From Mycobacterium parmense (lineage in GTDB: Bacteria > Actinomycetota > Actinomycetes > Mycobacteriales > Mycobacteriaceae): a stretch of 64,000 nt of DNA. Where the stretch lies: NCBI RefSeq assembly GCF_010730575.1, contig NZ_AP022614.1, positions 1,116,001-1,180,000 on the forward strand, read 5' to 3'. The position numbers were made by a program, and so were the translations under genes. Shown here one piece after another: positions 46,506 to 55,153 of this stretch. The first letter of the stretch is position 1. Each line of letters starts with the position of its first letter. The notes beneath the pieces were generated by a model. That model was not told the DNA's origin and made no database searches. It saw only the letters and a list, made by a program, of their open reading frames with translations.

Positions 46506-47437
46506 GCCGCGTAGTCCCACGTCTGCAGGAACTGCCTTCCCGCTTGCAATCCGCCCGAGTAGAGGCCGTCACGTTGCTGCGCGGTGAGGTCGAAGTCGAT
46601 CGGGCTCACCTCGTCGGCCGGCACGAAGATGGTCCGCCGAACGGTACACGGGTCGTCGATGTAGGCGTTGTCCTGATTGCTCATCAGCGTCTCGATCGCG
46701 GCCAGCCCCAGCGACACCGGCCCATGCACGGGGTGGGTCGGCGGGATGCCGGGCCGCGCCGACAACCGGATACCGAAGGTCGGCCAGCGAGGCTGGGCGT
46801 CGGGCCGGTCGAAGAGCTCCACGGGAAAGTCGGACAGCAGACCCCCGTCGACCCAGGTCGCACCCGCGACGCGGACGGGCTCGAACACGTACGGGATCGC
46901 CGCCGAGGCGTGCACCGCACGCGCCACCGGGAAGCGGTCCGGGTCCAGACCGTAGGAGCGGAGGTCCCATGGGATGCGCACCAGCCGGCGCCGGGACAGG
47001 TCGCTGGCCGTGACCACCAGCGACCAGGCGAACTGGTCGGGCTCTTCGCCGGTGCGCAGGTCGCCGAAGGTGCGCACACCGAGGTCGCCGAGCAGACCGG
47101 CCAGCAACTGTTCGAGGTACGCCCCGCGGTACACGCCGTCGGACACCAGCAGCGACAATCCCCCGCCGATCACCGGCACGCGCCCGATGAGGTTGCGGTC
47201 GAGAAACTTTCGGTAGTCGATGCTGCGCATGATCTCCGCGAGCCGGGACATCGGCTCGCCGGCGGCCTGCAGCGCCGCCACCAGCGACGCGACGATAGCG
47301 CCCGCGCTGGTTCCCGCGACGCGGGGAAACCGGTAGCCGGCCTGGGCCAGGGCGTCGACCGCCCCGACCAGCCCGATGCCGCGCACACCGCCGCCCTCGC
47401 AGACCAGGTCGACGGGCGTCGTGCTCACGGCCGCCAC
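46454..47437 (-). CDS. Patatin-like phospholipase (Rv2037c-like)
   Basis: 327 residues from GTG 47437; a second GTG at 47428 is possible. The patatin fold is shown by the oxyanion loop GGGVRGIG, the nucleophile GTSAG and the Asp of the dyad in VDGGLLSDFP. It is a serine lipid acyl hydrolase. It occupies the position of M. tuberculosis Rv2037c next to the sugar ABC operon. No signal peptide is present, so it is cytosolic or membrane-associated. The 3' end overlaps the epoxide-hydrolase-like gene. Confidence 0.87.
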   Translation of the reverse strand: MAAVSTTPVDLVCEGGGVRGIGLVGAVDALAQAGYRFPRVAGTSAGAIVASLVAALQAAGEPMSRLAEIMRSIDYRKFLDRNLIGRVPVIGGGLSLLVSDGVYRGAYLEQLLAGLLGDLGVRTFGDLRTGEEPDQFAWSLVVTASDLSRRRLVRIPWDLRSYGLDPDRFPVARAVHASAAIPYVFEPVRVAGATWVDGGLLSDFPVELFDRPDAQPRWPTFGIRLSARPGIPPTHPVHGPVSLGLAAIETLMSNQDNAYIDDPCTVRRTIFVPADEVSPIDFDLTAQQRDGLYSGGLQAGRQFLQTWDYAAYLKACGSPPTTPTRSM

Positions 47438-47482
47438 CCTAGCCCCACCGGCGACGACCTCCGGTGTGTGGCCCGCCGCTGC

Positions 47483-48553
<1,071 letters not shown>

Positions 48554-48555
48554 GG

Positions 48556-49398
48556 CTACCCGCTCAAGCCGGTAACGGCGATGCCGCGGACGAAGGACCG
48601 CTGGGCGATCGCGTAGATGATCACCAACGGCAGCATGATCAGCATCGAGGTCGCCATGATGATCGGCCAGCGGGCGACGTACTCTCCCCGCAGGCGGACC
48701 AGGCCGAGGGTCAGCGTGGCCAGGCTGTCGCGCTGAATCATCAGCAGCGGCCACAGGAAATCGTTCCAGACGTTGACCCAGGTGAGCACCGCGAGCACCA
48801 TCACCGCCGGCCGGGCGTGCGGCAACAGGATCCGCCAGTAGATCTGCCATGGCGAGCAACCGTCCAGAATTGCCGCTTCCTCGAGATCGGTCGGCAGCGT
48901 CTGGAAGAACTGCCGCATGAGATAGGTGCCGAACGCGCTGCCGAACAGGCCCGGCACGATCATCGCCCACGGGGTGTCGACCCAGCCGGCCAGGCGCATC
49001 AGGATGAACTGCGGGATGACGGTCACGGTCAGCGGCACCATCAGCGTGCCCAGGTACAGCACGAACAGCGTGTCGCGGCCACGGAAGTGCAGGCGCGCGA
49101 ACGCGTATCCGGCCAGCGAACAGAAGAAAACCTGTCCGGCCGTGACGCACCCGGCGTACAGGACGGTGTTGAAGAACTCCCGCCAGAACGGCATCAGGGC
49201 GAACACCTCGGTGTAGTTCGACCACCGGGGATGGGTCGGGAAGAGCGTCGGCCGGCTGATCTCGCCCTCCCGCTTCAGCGACCCGGATACCGCCCACGCG
49301 ATCGGGAACAGCCAGCACCACGCGACACCGGCCAGCGCCGTGTAGACGAGCACGGCGCGAAGTACGCCGCGCTTGAACGTGACTTCACGCGAGACCAC
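48556..49398 (-). CDS. Sugar ABC transporter permease (Rv2039c-like)
   Basis: 280 residues from GTG 49398, six membrane helices. The cytoplasmic EAA loop EEAAILDGCSPWQIYWRILLP contacts the ATPase. It is the MalG/SugB-type partner of the permease encoded just upstream, with which it overlaps by 14 bp. The pair makes a heterodimeric channel for a sugar or glycerophosphodiester-like substrate. Confidence 0.92.
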   Translation of the reverse strand: MVSREVTFKRGVLRAVLVYTALAGVAWCWLFPIAWAVSGSLKREGEISRPTLFPTHPRWSNYTEVFALMPFWREFFNTVLYAGCVTAGQVFFCSLAGYAFARLHFRGRDTLFVLYLGTLMVPLTVTVIPQFILMRLAGWVDTPWAMIVPGLFGSAFGTYLMRQFFQTLPTDLEEAAILDGCSPWQIYWRILLPHARPAVMVLAVLTWVNVWNDFLWPLLMIQRDSLATLTLGLVRLRGEYVARWPIIMATSMLIMLPLVIIYAIAQRSFVRGIAVTGLSG

Positions 49399-50323
49399 GA
49401 GACGCCTCCCACGACCGTCGCCGGGTGAGCCGCAACTGCAGCACGGTCAGGACCAACAAAACGGCGAACATCACCCACGCCAGCGCCGAAGCGTAGCCGA
49501 ATTCCAGGAACGAGAACGCATGCTGGAACAGCATGATGCCGAGCACATACGTGCCACTCTCGGGTCCGCCGTTGGGGCCGTTGAGCACGTAGACCATGTC
49601 GAAGGCCTGGAAGGCGTGGATCACCGAGATCACCACCACAAACGAGATTGCGCCCCGGATCAGCGGCACCGTGATGAACGCGAATTGCCTTATCTCGCCG
49701 GCGCCGTCGATCCTGGCCGCCTCGTAGACGGTCTGCGGCACGCCCTGCATCGCCGCCAGCAGGATGACGGTGGCGAACGGCACGCTGCGCCACACGCTGA
49801 CCATGCACAGTGAGGCCATGGCCCAATGGGGTTCGACGAGCCACGGGACCGGGCCGACCCCGATCCAGCCGAGCATGATGTTGAGCAACCCGTTATCGGT
49901 GTTGAAGACGAACTGCCACACGACCGCCATCACCACCGACGAGATGGCCAGCGGCAGAAAGACGATGGTCCGGAAGATGGCAATTCCCTTGACTTTCCGG
50001 TTCAGCAAGGCGGCGACGACGAGGCTGACCAGGACGGTGGGCACCACGGTGCCCAGGGTGAAGATCGCGGTGTTGCGGATCGCGATGGCGAACAGCGGAT
50101 CGGAGGTGAACAACTCGCCGAAGTTCCGCAGGCCCACGAACTTCGGCGGCCTGAACACGTCCCACTGCTGAAAGCTCATGTACAGCGAGAAGCCGAGCGG
50201 GAAGACCATGAACACCGCGACCGCCAGCAGATTCGGCGCGACGAACAAGCGACCCGCCTGCGCGCGGCGCCGCGCCGCGGCGGGGGTGTTGGCGGCGGCC
50301 GTCGCGCCGCGGCTGCCGATCAT
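49385..50323 (-). CDS. Sugar ABC transporter permease (Rv2040c-like)
   Basis: 312 residues from ATG 50323, overlapping the binding-protein stop (ATGA). Six membrane helices follow a basic N-terminus, and the EAA loop is YEAARIDGAGEIRQFAFITVP. MalF/SugA-type subunit. The long open frame reading further upstream is the overlapping binding-protein region and is not coding in this frame. Confidence 0.92.
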   Translation of the reverse strand: MIGSRGATAAANTPAAARRRAQAGRLFVAPNLLAVAVFMVFPLGFSLYMSFQQWDVFRPPKFVGLRNFGELFTSDPLFAIAIRNTAIFTLGTVVPTVLVSLVVAALLNRKVKGIAIFRTIVFLPLAISSVVMAVVWQFVFNTDNGLLNIMLGWIGVGPVPWLVEPHWAMASLCMVSVWRSVPFATVILLAAMQGVPQTVYEAARIDGAGEIRQFAFITVPLIRGAISFVVVISVIHAFQAFDMVYVLNGPNGGPESGTYVLGIMLFQHAFSFLEFGYASALAWVMFAVLLVLTVLQLRLTRRRSWEASRGLA

Positions 50324-51660
50324 GGGTTGCGCAGCACTTCCTCGATGGGGCGCGTCAGATCGGCCAGCGCCGTCGCCGGGCGGGACCCCCGCAGAACCGG
50401 CCCGAAGTTGCGGTCCATCAGGGCGACCACTTTCTCCCATGCCGGGGTGATCGGCAGCCCTTGCGAGTAGGCCGGGCCTTGGGTGAGGACACCCAGATTG
50501 CCGACGCGGCGGTGGGCTCTGGCGAAGCCCGGCGAGTCGAGCGCGGACCGCAGCACCGGGACGAAGAGGCTGGATTCGGCGACCAGGGCCTGCCCGACGG
50601 GTCCGGTGGCGAACTTGACGAACTCCCAAGCCTGCTCCCTGCGCGGGCTGCTCGCCGCGATGGCCAGCCCGGTGGAGCCGATGTTCGAGCAGGCGGCCCT
50701 ACCTTGCCGGCGCGGCCCCACCGGCAGGGGGGCGACGTCGAACTCGAGGTCCTCGGCGCGGATGAACGTCTGGTAACGCCAGTGCCCGCCCATCGCGATG
50801 GCCGCGTTGCCCGCCGCGAACAGATCCGGGGTGGACATCGACTGCACGTCGGATGCGTCGGGGGCAACCTTGTGCTTGTTGGCGAGGTCGGCGTAGAACT
50901 GCACGGCCTCGATGAACGCACCGTCGTCGAAGTTGAAGTGCGCCGGGTTTCGTCGCGGGGTGGACCACGGCACACCGTTGTTCATCCCGAACAGGCCGGC
51001 CGAATAGTACGAGAACCAGGTGTTGACGAAACCCCACTGGGTCGCGCGCCCTGATCCGTCCCGCTTGGTCAGGGCGGTGGCGGTGTCCAGGAACTCCGAG
51101 AAGCCCCACGGTCGGTCCCAGGCGGCGGGGGGCGGTGGCACACCGGCCGCGGCGAAGAGTTGTTTGTTGTAGAAGAGATAGTTTCCCGACCATTGCTCGG
51201 GCAGCGCGTACTGCCCGTCGTTGAATGCGAAGGTGTCGTAGAGGGAGGCGATGCTGTCGGCTTTCAATTGCTTCGCGAAATCAAGATCGCGCGAAAGCAT
51301 CGTGTTGAGGTCGAGCAATACTCCCCGGTTCGCGAGCTCGGCGTAGGTCAAGTCCCAAGCCATCAACACATCGGGGCACTTGCCGCCGGCGCAGAAGGTC
51401 GACAGCTGCTGCATGACGCCCGGCCCGGAGAGCACCGGGCGGATCTTGATGTCGGGATGGCGGCGCCGGAACTCGTCGACGACACGCATGCGGGCCTCGG
51501 CCTCGTCCGGGTTGGCTGCAAAGAAAAACGTCAAGGCGTCGTCATCGGAGGCGCAGCCCGCGGCCCACGGCGTCATTGACGCCGCGGCCAGCACGCCGGC
51601 GCCGCGCAGCAGCCGGCGCCGGGTGAACCCGACGGTGCTGTGGTGCTCGTGGTCGCTCAT
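50320..51660 (-). CDS. Sugar-binding lipoprotein of the ABC transporter (Rv2041c-like)
   Basis: 446 residues. A twin-arginine signal (TRRRLLRGAG) and a lipobox WAAGC with Cys36 mark a Tat-exported lipoprotein. The body is a family 1 solute-binding protein: DALTFFFAANPDEAEARM, then GGKCPDVLMAWDLTYAELANRG and EQAWEFVKFATGP near the end. It captures substrate outside the membrane for the two permeases. First gene of the operon, and divergent from a DoxX-like gene that interrupts the M. tuberculosis order. Confidence 0.92.
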   Translation of the reverse strand: MSDHEHHSTVGFTRRRLLRGAGVLAAASMTPWAAGCASDDDALTFFFAANPDEAEARMRVVDEFRRRHPDIKIRPVLSGPGVMQQLSTFCAGGKCPDVLMAWDLTYAELANRGVLLDLNTMLSRDLDFAKQLKADSIASLYDTFAFNDGQYALPEQWSGNYLFYNKQLFAAAGVPPPPAAWDRPWGFSEFLDTATALTKRDGSGRATQWGFVNTWFSYYSAGLFGMNNGVPWSTPRRNPAHFNFDDGAFIEAVQFYADLANKHKVAPDASDVQSMSTPDLFAAGNAAIAMGGHWRYQTFIRAEDLEFDVAPLPVGPRRQGRAACSNIGSTGLAIAASSPRREQAWEFVKFATGPVGQALVAESSLFVPVLRSALDSPGFARAHRRVGNLGVLTQGPAYSQGLPITPAWEKVVALMDRNFGPVLRGSRPATALADLTRPIEEVLRNP

Positions 51661-51818
51661 CGGTCACCTTTTTCCCGGGAGTGCCGTCAAGTAGGCGAAC
51701 ACATCCACCGTTGCCAAGGAGCCCAGCACCATGACCTTACCGATTGTGCGCCGCGCAGTGTCCTGCGGCCATTCGGCTCGCCGCGGCCGAAACACCTGCA
51801 CGCCAAAGGATTGACCGG

Positions 51819-52169
51819 ATGCATGCCGCATGGTTGGTCATCACGCTGGCAACGGCCTCGCTCACCGCGGCGATCGCCGTTGCCGACTTCATTCCAGCGG
51901 GCTTCGTGCTGGCCAACTCGGCCGAGGTCGGGGTGCCGCGTTCGTGGCTGCCCGCGTTGGGCGCGGCGAAAATGGCGGGGGCCGCCGGTCTGGTCGCCGG
52001 TCTGTTGGGGTTGCGCGTCCTGGGCGCCGCGGCCGCCCTCGGCCTGGTCTTGTTCTTCATCGGCGCGGTGGTGACGCACCTGCGGGCGCGCGTCTTCTAC
52101 AACATCGCGTTTCCCGGGGCCTACCTGTGTCTGTCGGCGGCGTCGCTGGCACTGACGGCCGCGCGATGA
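51819..52169 (+). CDS. DoxX-like small membrane protein
   Basis: 116 residues from ATG 51819 with AAAGGA eight bases upstream. Four hydrophobic helices are packed into the chain (AAWLVITLATASLTAAIAVA, then GAAKMAGAAGLVAGLLGL, AAALGLVLFFIGAVV and GAYLCLSAASLAL), with VTHLRARVFYNIAFPGA near the end. This matches the DoxX/SURF4-like group, which in mycobacteria supports a membrane oxidoreductase complex. It sits between the Rv2041c- and Rv2042c-like genes, where M. tuberculosis has no gene. Confidence 0.72.
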   Translation: MHAAWLVITLATASLTAAIAVADFIPAGFVLANSAEVGVPRSWLPALGAAKMAGAAGLVAGLLGLRVLGAAAALGLVLFFIGAVVTHLRARVFYNIAFPGAYLCLSAASLALTAAR

Positions 52170-52176
52170 GCGACCG

Positions 52177-52983
52177 CTAGCTGTACTCGGCGGGGAAATA
52201 GCGGACGCGATCGATGACATCGCCGCGGCGTGCCGCATCGGCGAACACGATGCCACGGCCGTGACCCGAGTTGACCGAGACCGCCACCGTGCGCCCCGCA
52301 CTGGTGACCTTGGTGGGGCTCGCCCCGTCGAGTCGTTCGACCAGCTCGGCGAGCTCCAGCGGGTCGTCGTCGCCCAGAGTCATTGCGGCCGTTGCCGACA
52401 GGGCCCGCACGGCGCCGGACTTGTCGCCGTGCGATGCCGCGTCCAAAAACGTGCGCACCAGTTGCTTGTGCCGTGCACCCACCCGCTGAAAGCCGGCGAC
52501 GAAACCCGCGGTCCCTTGCAGGCCCTGGTTGCGGAGCAGGGCGCGCGACAAACGGAGGGCCGGCGACGCCGCGCGGGGCCCGGTGCGCAGGAACTGCAGC
52601 ATCATCGCCGGCAACTCCCAGTAGGCGCGCAGTTCGCCGATGCGCCACTGGCCGTGAGCTTCTCGAAGGTCGTAGCGAAGAAAGGCGGGGATGTACATGG
52701 TGACCTGCGCCCCCATCGCGACCTGTAGTTCGAGGTCGCGCAGGACGACATCGTCGAAGACGACGTCCAGGTCGCGGTGGAACGTGATGTCGCGCGGGCC
52801 GATGAACGTGTCGTAGAAGCGGCCGATCTGCTCGTGTCCCGTGTGCGGCCGCGATCCGACCGGGTCCTCGATGCGGCCGTCGGCGGTGAACAGTCCCACC
52901 CAGCCCGCGCGGTCGTGCGCCTCCGCGGCCTGGGGCGAGCGTTCGACGGCGGCCAGCAGTTCTTCGCGCTTCGACCGCGCCAC
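52177..52983 (-). CDS. SnoaL-like protein, Rv2042c homologue
   Basis: 268 residues from GTG 52983, two bases after the pncA stop. The N-terminal half is NTF2-like (AEAHDRAGWVGLFTADGRIEDPVGSRPH, shown here in part), and the C-terminal half is a second NTF2-like module (VSVNSGHGRGIVFADAARRG). In M. tuberculosis this conserved gene also follows pncA directly. No catalytic residue could be named. The function is unknown; an operon with pncA is likely. Confidence 0.82.
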   Translation of the reverse strand: MARSKREELLAAVERSPQAAEAHDRAGWVGLFTADGRIEDPVGSRPHTGHEQIGRFYDTFIGPRDITFHRDLDVVFDDVVLRDLELQVAMGAQVTMYIPAFLRYDLREAHGQWRIGELRAYWELPAMMLQFLRTGPRAASPALRLSRALLRNQGLQGTAGFVAGFQRVGARHKQLVRTFLDAASHGDKSGAVRALSATAAMTLGDDDPLELAELVERLDGASPTKVTSAGRTVAVSVNSGHGRGIVFADAARRGDVIDRVRYFPAEYS

Positions 52984-52985
52984 CG

Positions 52986-53546
52986 TCAGCGGGTCCCGAC
53001 CAGTTCGACGCCGGCGGTCTGCATCTCGGCCAACGCCGCCGCCGCCGAATCCGCGCCGACGCCTGCCGTCAGGTCCACCAGCACCCGGGTGGAGAAGCCG
53101 GCCGCCACCGCGTCCTCGGCCGTGCGGCGGACGCAATGTTCGGTGGCGATGCCGACGACGTCGACCTCGTCGACCCCGCGCTGCCGCAGCCACTCGGCCA
53201 GGGGCGTTCCGTGCGCGTCGACGCCCTCGAAGCCGCTGTATGCCGCGCCCCTGGCACCCTTGCGGAAGACGGCCTCGATCCGGCGCGTGTCGAGGTCGGG
53301 CCGGATTTCGGCGCCGGCGGTCCCTGCGATGCAGTGCGGGGGCCACGTGGACGAGTAGTCCGGCCGTTCGGAGAAATGATCACCCGGGTCGACGTGATAG
53401 TCCTGGGTCGCCACGATGTGCTGGTAGCGCGGCGCGCCGGACAGGTACTCGTTGAGCGCCGGGGCGAGGGCGGCGCCGCCGATCACCGGGAGCGAGCCTC
53501 CCGTGCAGAAGTCGTTTTGCACGTCGACGATGATCAACGCTCGCAC
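52986..53546 (-). CDS. pncA: Nicotinamidase/pyrazinamidase
   Basis: 186 residues, the same length as M. tuberculosis PncA. It hydrolyses nicotinamide to nicotinate for NAD recycling and activates pyrazinamide. The catalytic triad D8, K96 and C138 and the metal ligands D49, H51, H57 and H71 are all at the expected positions (IVDVQNDF, TQDYHVDPGDHFS, FRKGA, GIATEHC). H57 is kept, unlike the M. bovis substitution. Neighbours (Rv2042c-like, sugar ABC operon) conserve the M. tuberculosis order. Confidence 0.96.
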   Translation of the reverse strand: MRALIIVDVQNDFCTGGSLPVIGGAALAPALNEYLSGAPRYQHIVATQDYHVDPGDHFSERPDYSSTWPPHCIAGTAGAEIRPDLDTRRIEAVFRKGARGAAYSGFEGVDAHGTPLAEWLRQRGVDEVDVVGIATEHCVRRTAEDAVAAGFSTRVLVDLTAGVGADSAAAALAEMQTAGVELVGTR

Positions 53547-53641
53547 GGGTCCACCCTAGCTCCGCGCCGGGCGCCGCAGTCGTGCGCCGTTGTTGCCTGC
53601 CGCGCGGTTTGCTCGACCACCAGCCGGGTAATACACGGGCC

Positions 53642-54643
53642 ATGGTGATCCGCAGAATCGCACGGCCACTGCTATCCGTGGCGTTCATCGGCCAGGGTGT
53701 CAACTCGCTGCTCAACCCGAAGTCCGCGGCTCAAGCCGCGGCGCCCACGGTCGGCAGCCTGCAGGCGCTGCCCGACCCGGTGGGCAGCAGCATCCCCAAC
53801 GACCCGGAGACGGTCGCCCAGATCAACGCTGCCGTTCAGATCGGCGGCGGCCTGCTGCTGGCGACGGGGAAGATGCCCCGGGTCGCCTCGTTTGCCCTCG
53901 CGCTGACGGTGCTGCCCGCGAACCTCGGCGCGCACTCCTTCTGGAGCGAGCCCGATCCGCAGCTCAAGGCCCAGAAACGGCAGCAATTCCTCACCGACCT
54001 CAGCCTCGTGGGCGGTTTGCTTATCGCATCCGCGGACACCGCGGGTAAGCCCTCGCTCGGCTGGCGCGGCCGCCGCGCCGCCGAGCGGCTCTCTCAGAGA
54101 GTCTCCTCGGCGCTGCCGGGATCCGACGACTCGGGCTTCGACGCCGACTTAGGGGAGTTGGGCGAGAAGATCGTGCACGGCCTGCAGATCGGCGCCGAGC
54201 GGGGTCGGGAACTGGCGAGCACGGCCGCGGAGCGCGGCGCCCCCTACGCCGAAGCCGCGCTCGAACGCGGTCGCGAGTTGGCCGGCACCGCCGCCGAGCG
54301 GGGCGCGCCCTACGCCGAGGCGGCCCTCGAGCGCGGCCGCGAACTGGCCAGCACCGCCGCCGAGAGAAGTAAGCCGCTGGCCAAGAAGGCGCGCAAGCGC
54401 GGCGAGGAATGGGCCAGCGAAGCCGCCGACCGGGCCGCGCCGCTGGCGGAGAAGGCCCGCAAGCGCGGCGAAATGCTCGCCGACGAGGCCGCCGACCGGG
54501 CCGCTCCCCTGGCCAAGAAGGCCCGCAAGCGCAGTGAGAAGCTGGCCAAAAAGGCGCGCAAGCGCAGCGAGAAGCTGGCCGACGTCGCGCGCGAGCGGGT
54601 TGGTGAACAGGTCAAAGAGGGCCGCAAGCGCGGGTGGATCTGA
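53642..54643 (+). CDS. DoxX domain protein with long Lys/Arg-rich helical repeat tail
   Basis: 333 residues from ATG 53642. Residues 1-135 form a DoxX-type membrane domain (IARPLLSVAFIGQGVNSLLNP to LVGGLLIASAD). From about 185 the chain is a repeat: two and a half copies of a 22-residue unit (ERGRELASTAAERGAPYAEAA), then repeats around KKARKRGE, EKARKRGE and KKARKRSE to the end. The tail should be a long, cationic helix resembling the lysine-rich tail of heparin-binding hemagglutinin (HbhA). It may bind nucleic acid, acidic lipid or glycan. The fusion looks lineage-specific. Confidence 0.8.
   Translation: MVIRRIARPLLSVAFIGQGVNSLLNPKSAAQAAAPTVGSLQALPDPVGSSIPNDPETVAQINAAVQIGGGLLLATGKMPRVASFALALTVLPANLGAHSFWSEPDPQLKAQKRQQFLTDLSLVGGLLIASADTAGKPSLGWRGRRAAERLSQRVSSALPGSDDSGFDADLGELGEKIVHGLQIGAERGRELASTAAERGAPYAEAALERGRELAGTAAERGAPYAEAALERGRELASTAAERSKPLAKKARKRGEEWASEAADRAAPLAEKARKRGEMLADEAADRAAPLAKKARKRSEKLAKKARKRSEKLADVARERVGEQVKEGRKRGWI
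54197..54367 (+). repeat. 66-bp in-frame tandem repeat in the DoxX protein
   Basis: Unit 1 at 54197-54262 and unit 2 at 54263-54328 both encode ERGREL-A-(S/G)-TAAERGAPYAEAAL; a third, partial unit ends at 54367. Third-codon positions vary, so the units have been kept by selection on protein rather than by recent copying. Lys/Arg-rich variants continue to about 54610. Confidence 0.8.
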
Positions 54644-54652
54644 CCCGCGGGC

Positions 54653-55153
54653 TCACCCGCGTGACGCGGCGTCGGCCAGGTAGGCATTGACGATCGCGTC
54701 GACGTCGCGTCCCACGTCGACGGTGGTACCCCGCTCGTCGGCGCCCAACGGTTCGAGTGCGTCGAACTGCGACTGCAGCAGCGTCGCGGGCATGAAGTGG
54801 CCGCGCCGGGCGGCCAGCCGGCTCGCGATGACGTCTTGGGGCCCGGCCAGGTGCAGGAACGTCACGTCGGGACAGTGGGCCCGGAGTCGGTCCCGGTAGC
54901 TGCGTTTGAGTGCCGAGCAACTCACGACGCCGCCGGGGTGGTCGCTCAGCCACCGGCCGACGGTGTCCAGCCACGGTCTTCGGTCGTCGTCGGTGAGCGG
55001 TTGCCCGCGCGTCATCTTGGCGATGTTGGCGGGCGGGTGCATCGCGTCGGCATCCGCGAACGGCACGTGCAGCCGTCGCGCGAGCGCCGCTCCGACCGTG
55101 GACTTACCCGATCCGGACACGCCCATCACCACGACCGGTGACGGTCTGCTCAC
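54653..55153 (-). CDS. gntK: Gluconokinase
   Basis: 166 residues from GTG 55153, which overlaps the upstream stop (GTGA). The P-loop is GVSGSGKST, with DADAMHPPANIAKMTRGQPL and SCSALKRSYRDRLR, the gluconate-kinase fingerprint. It phosphorylates gluconate to 6-phosphogluconate with ATP and feeds the pentose phosphate pathway. Co-transcribed with lipT and the kinase fusion protein. Its length is normal for GntK. Confidence 0.87.
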   Translation of the reverse strand: MSRPSPVVVMGVSGSGKSTVGAALARRLHVPFADADAMHPPANIAKMTRGQPLTDDDRRPWLDTVGRWLSDHPGGVVSCSALKRSYRDRLRAHCPDVTFLHLAGPQDVIASRLAARRGHFMPATLLQSQFDALEPLGADERGTTVDVGRDVDAIVNAYLADAASRG

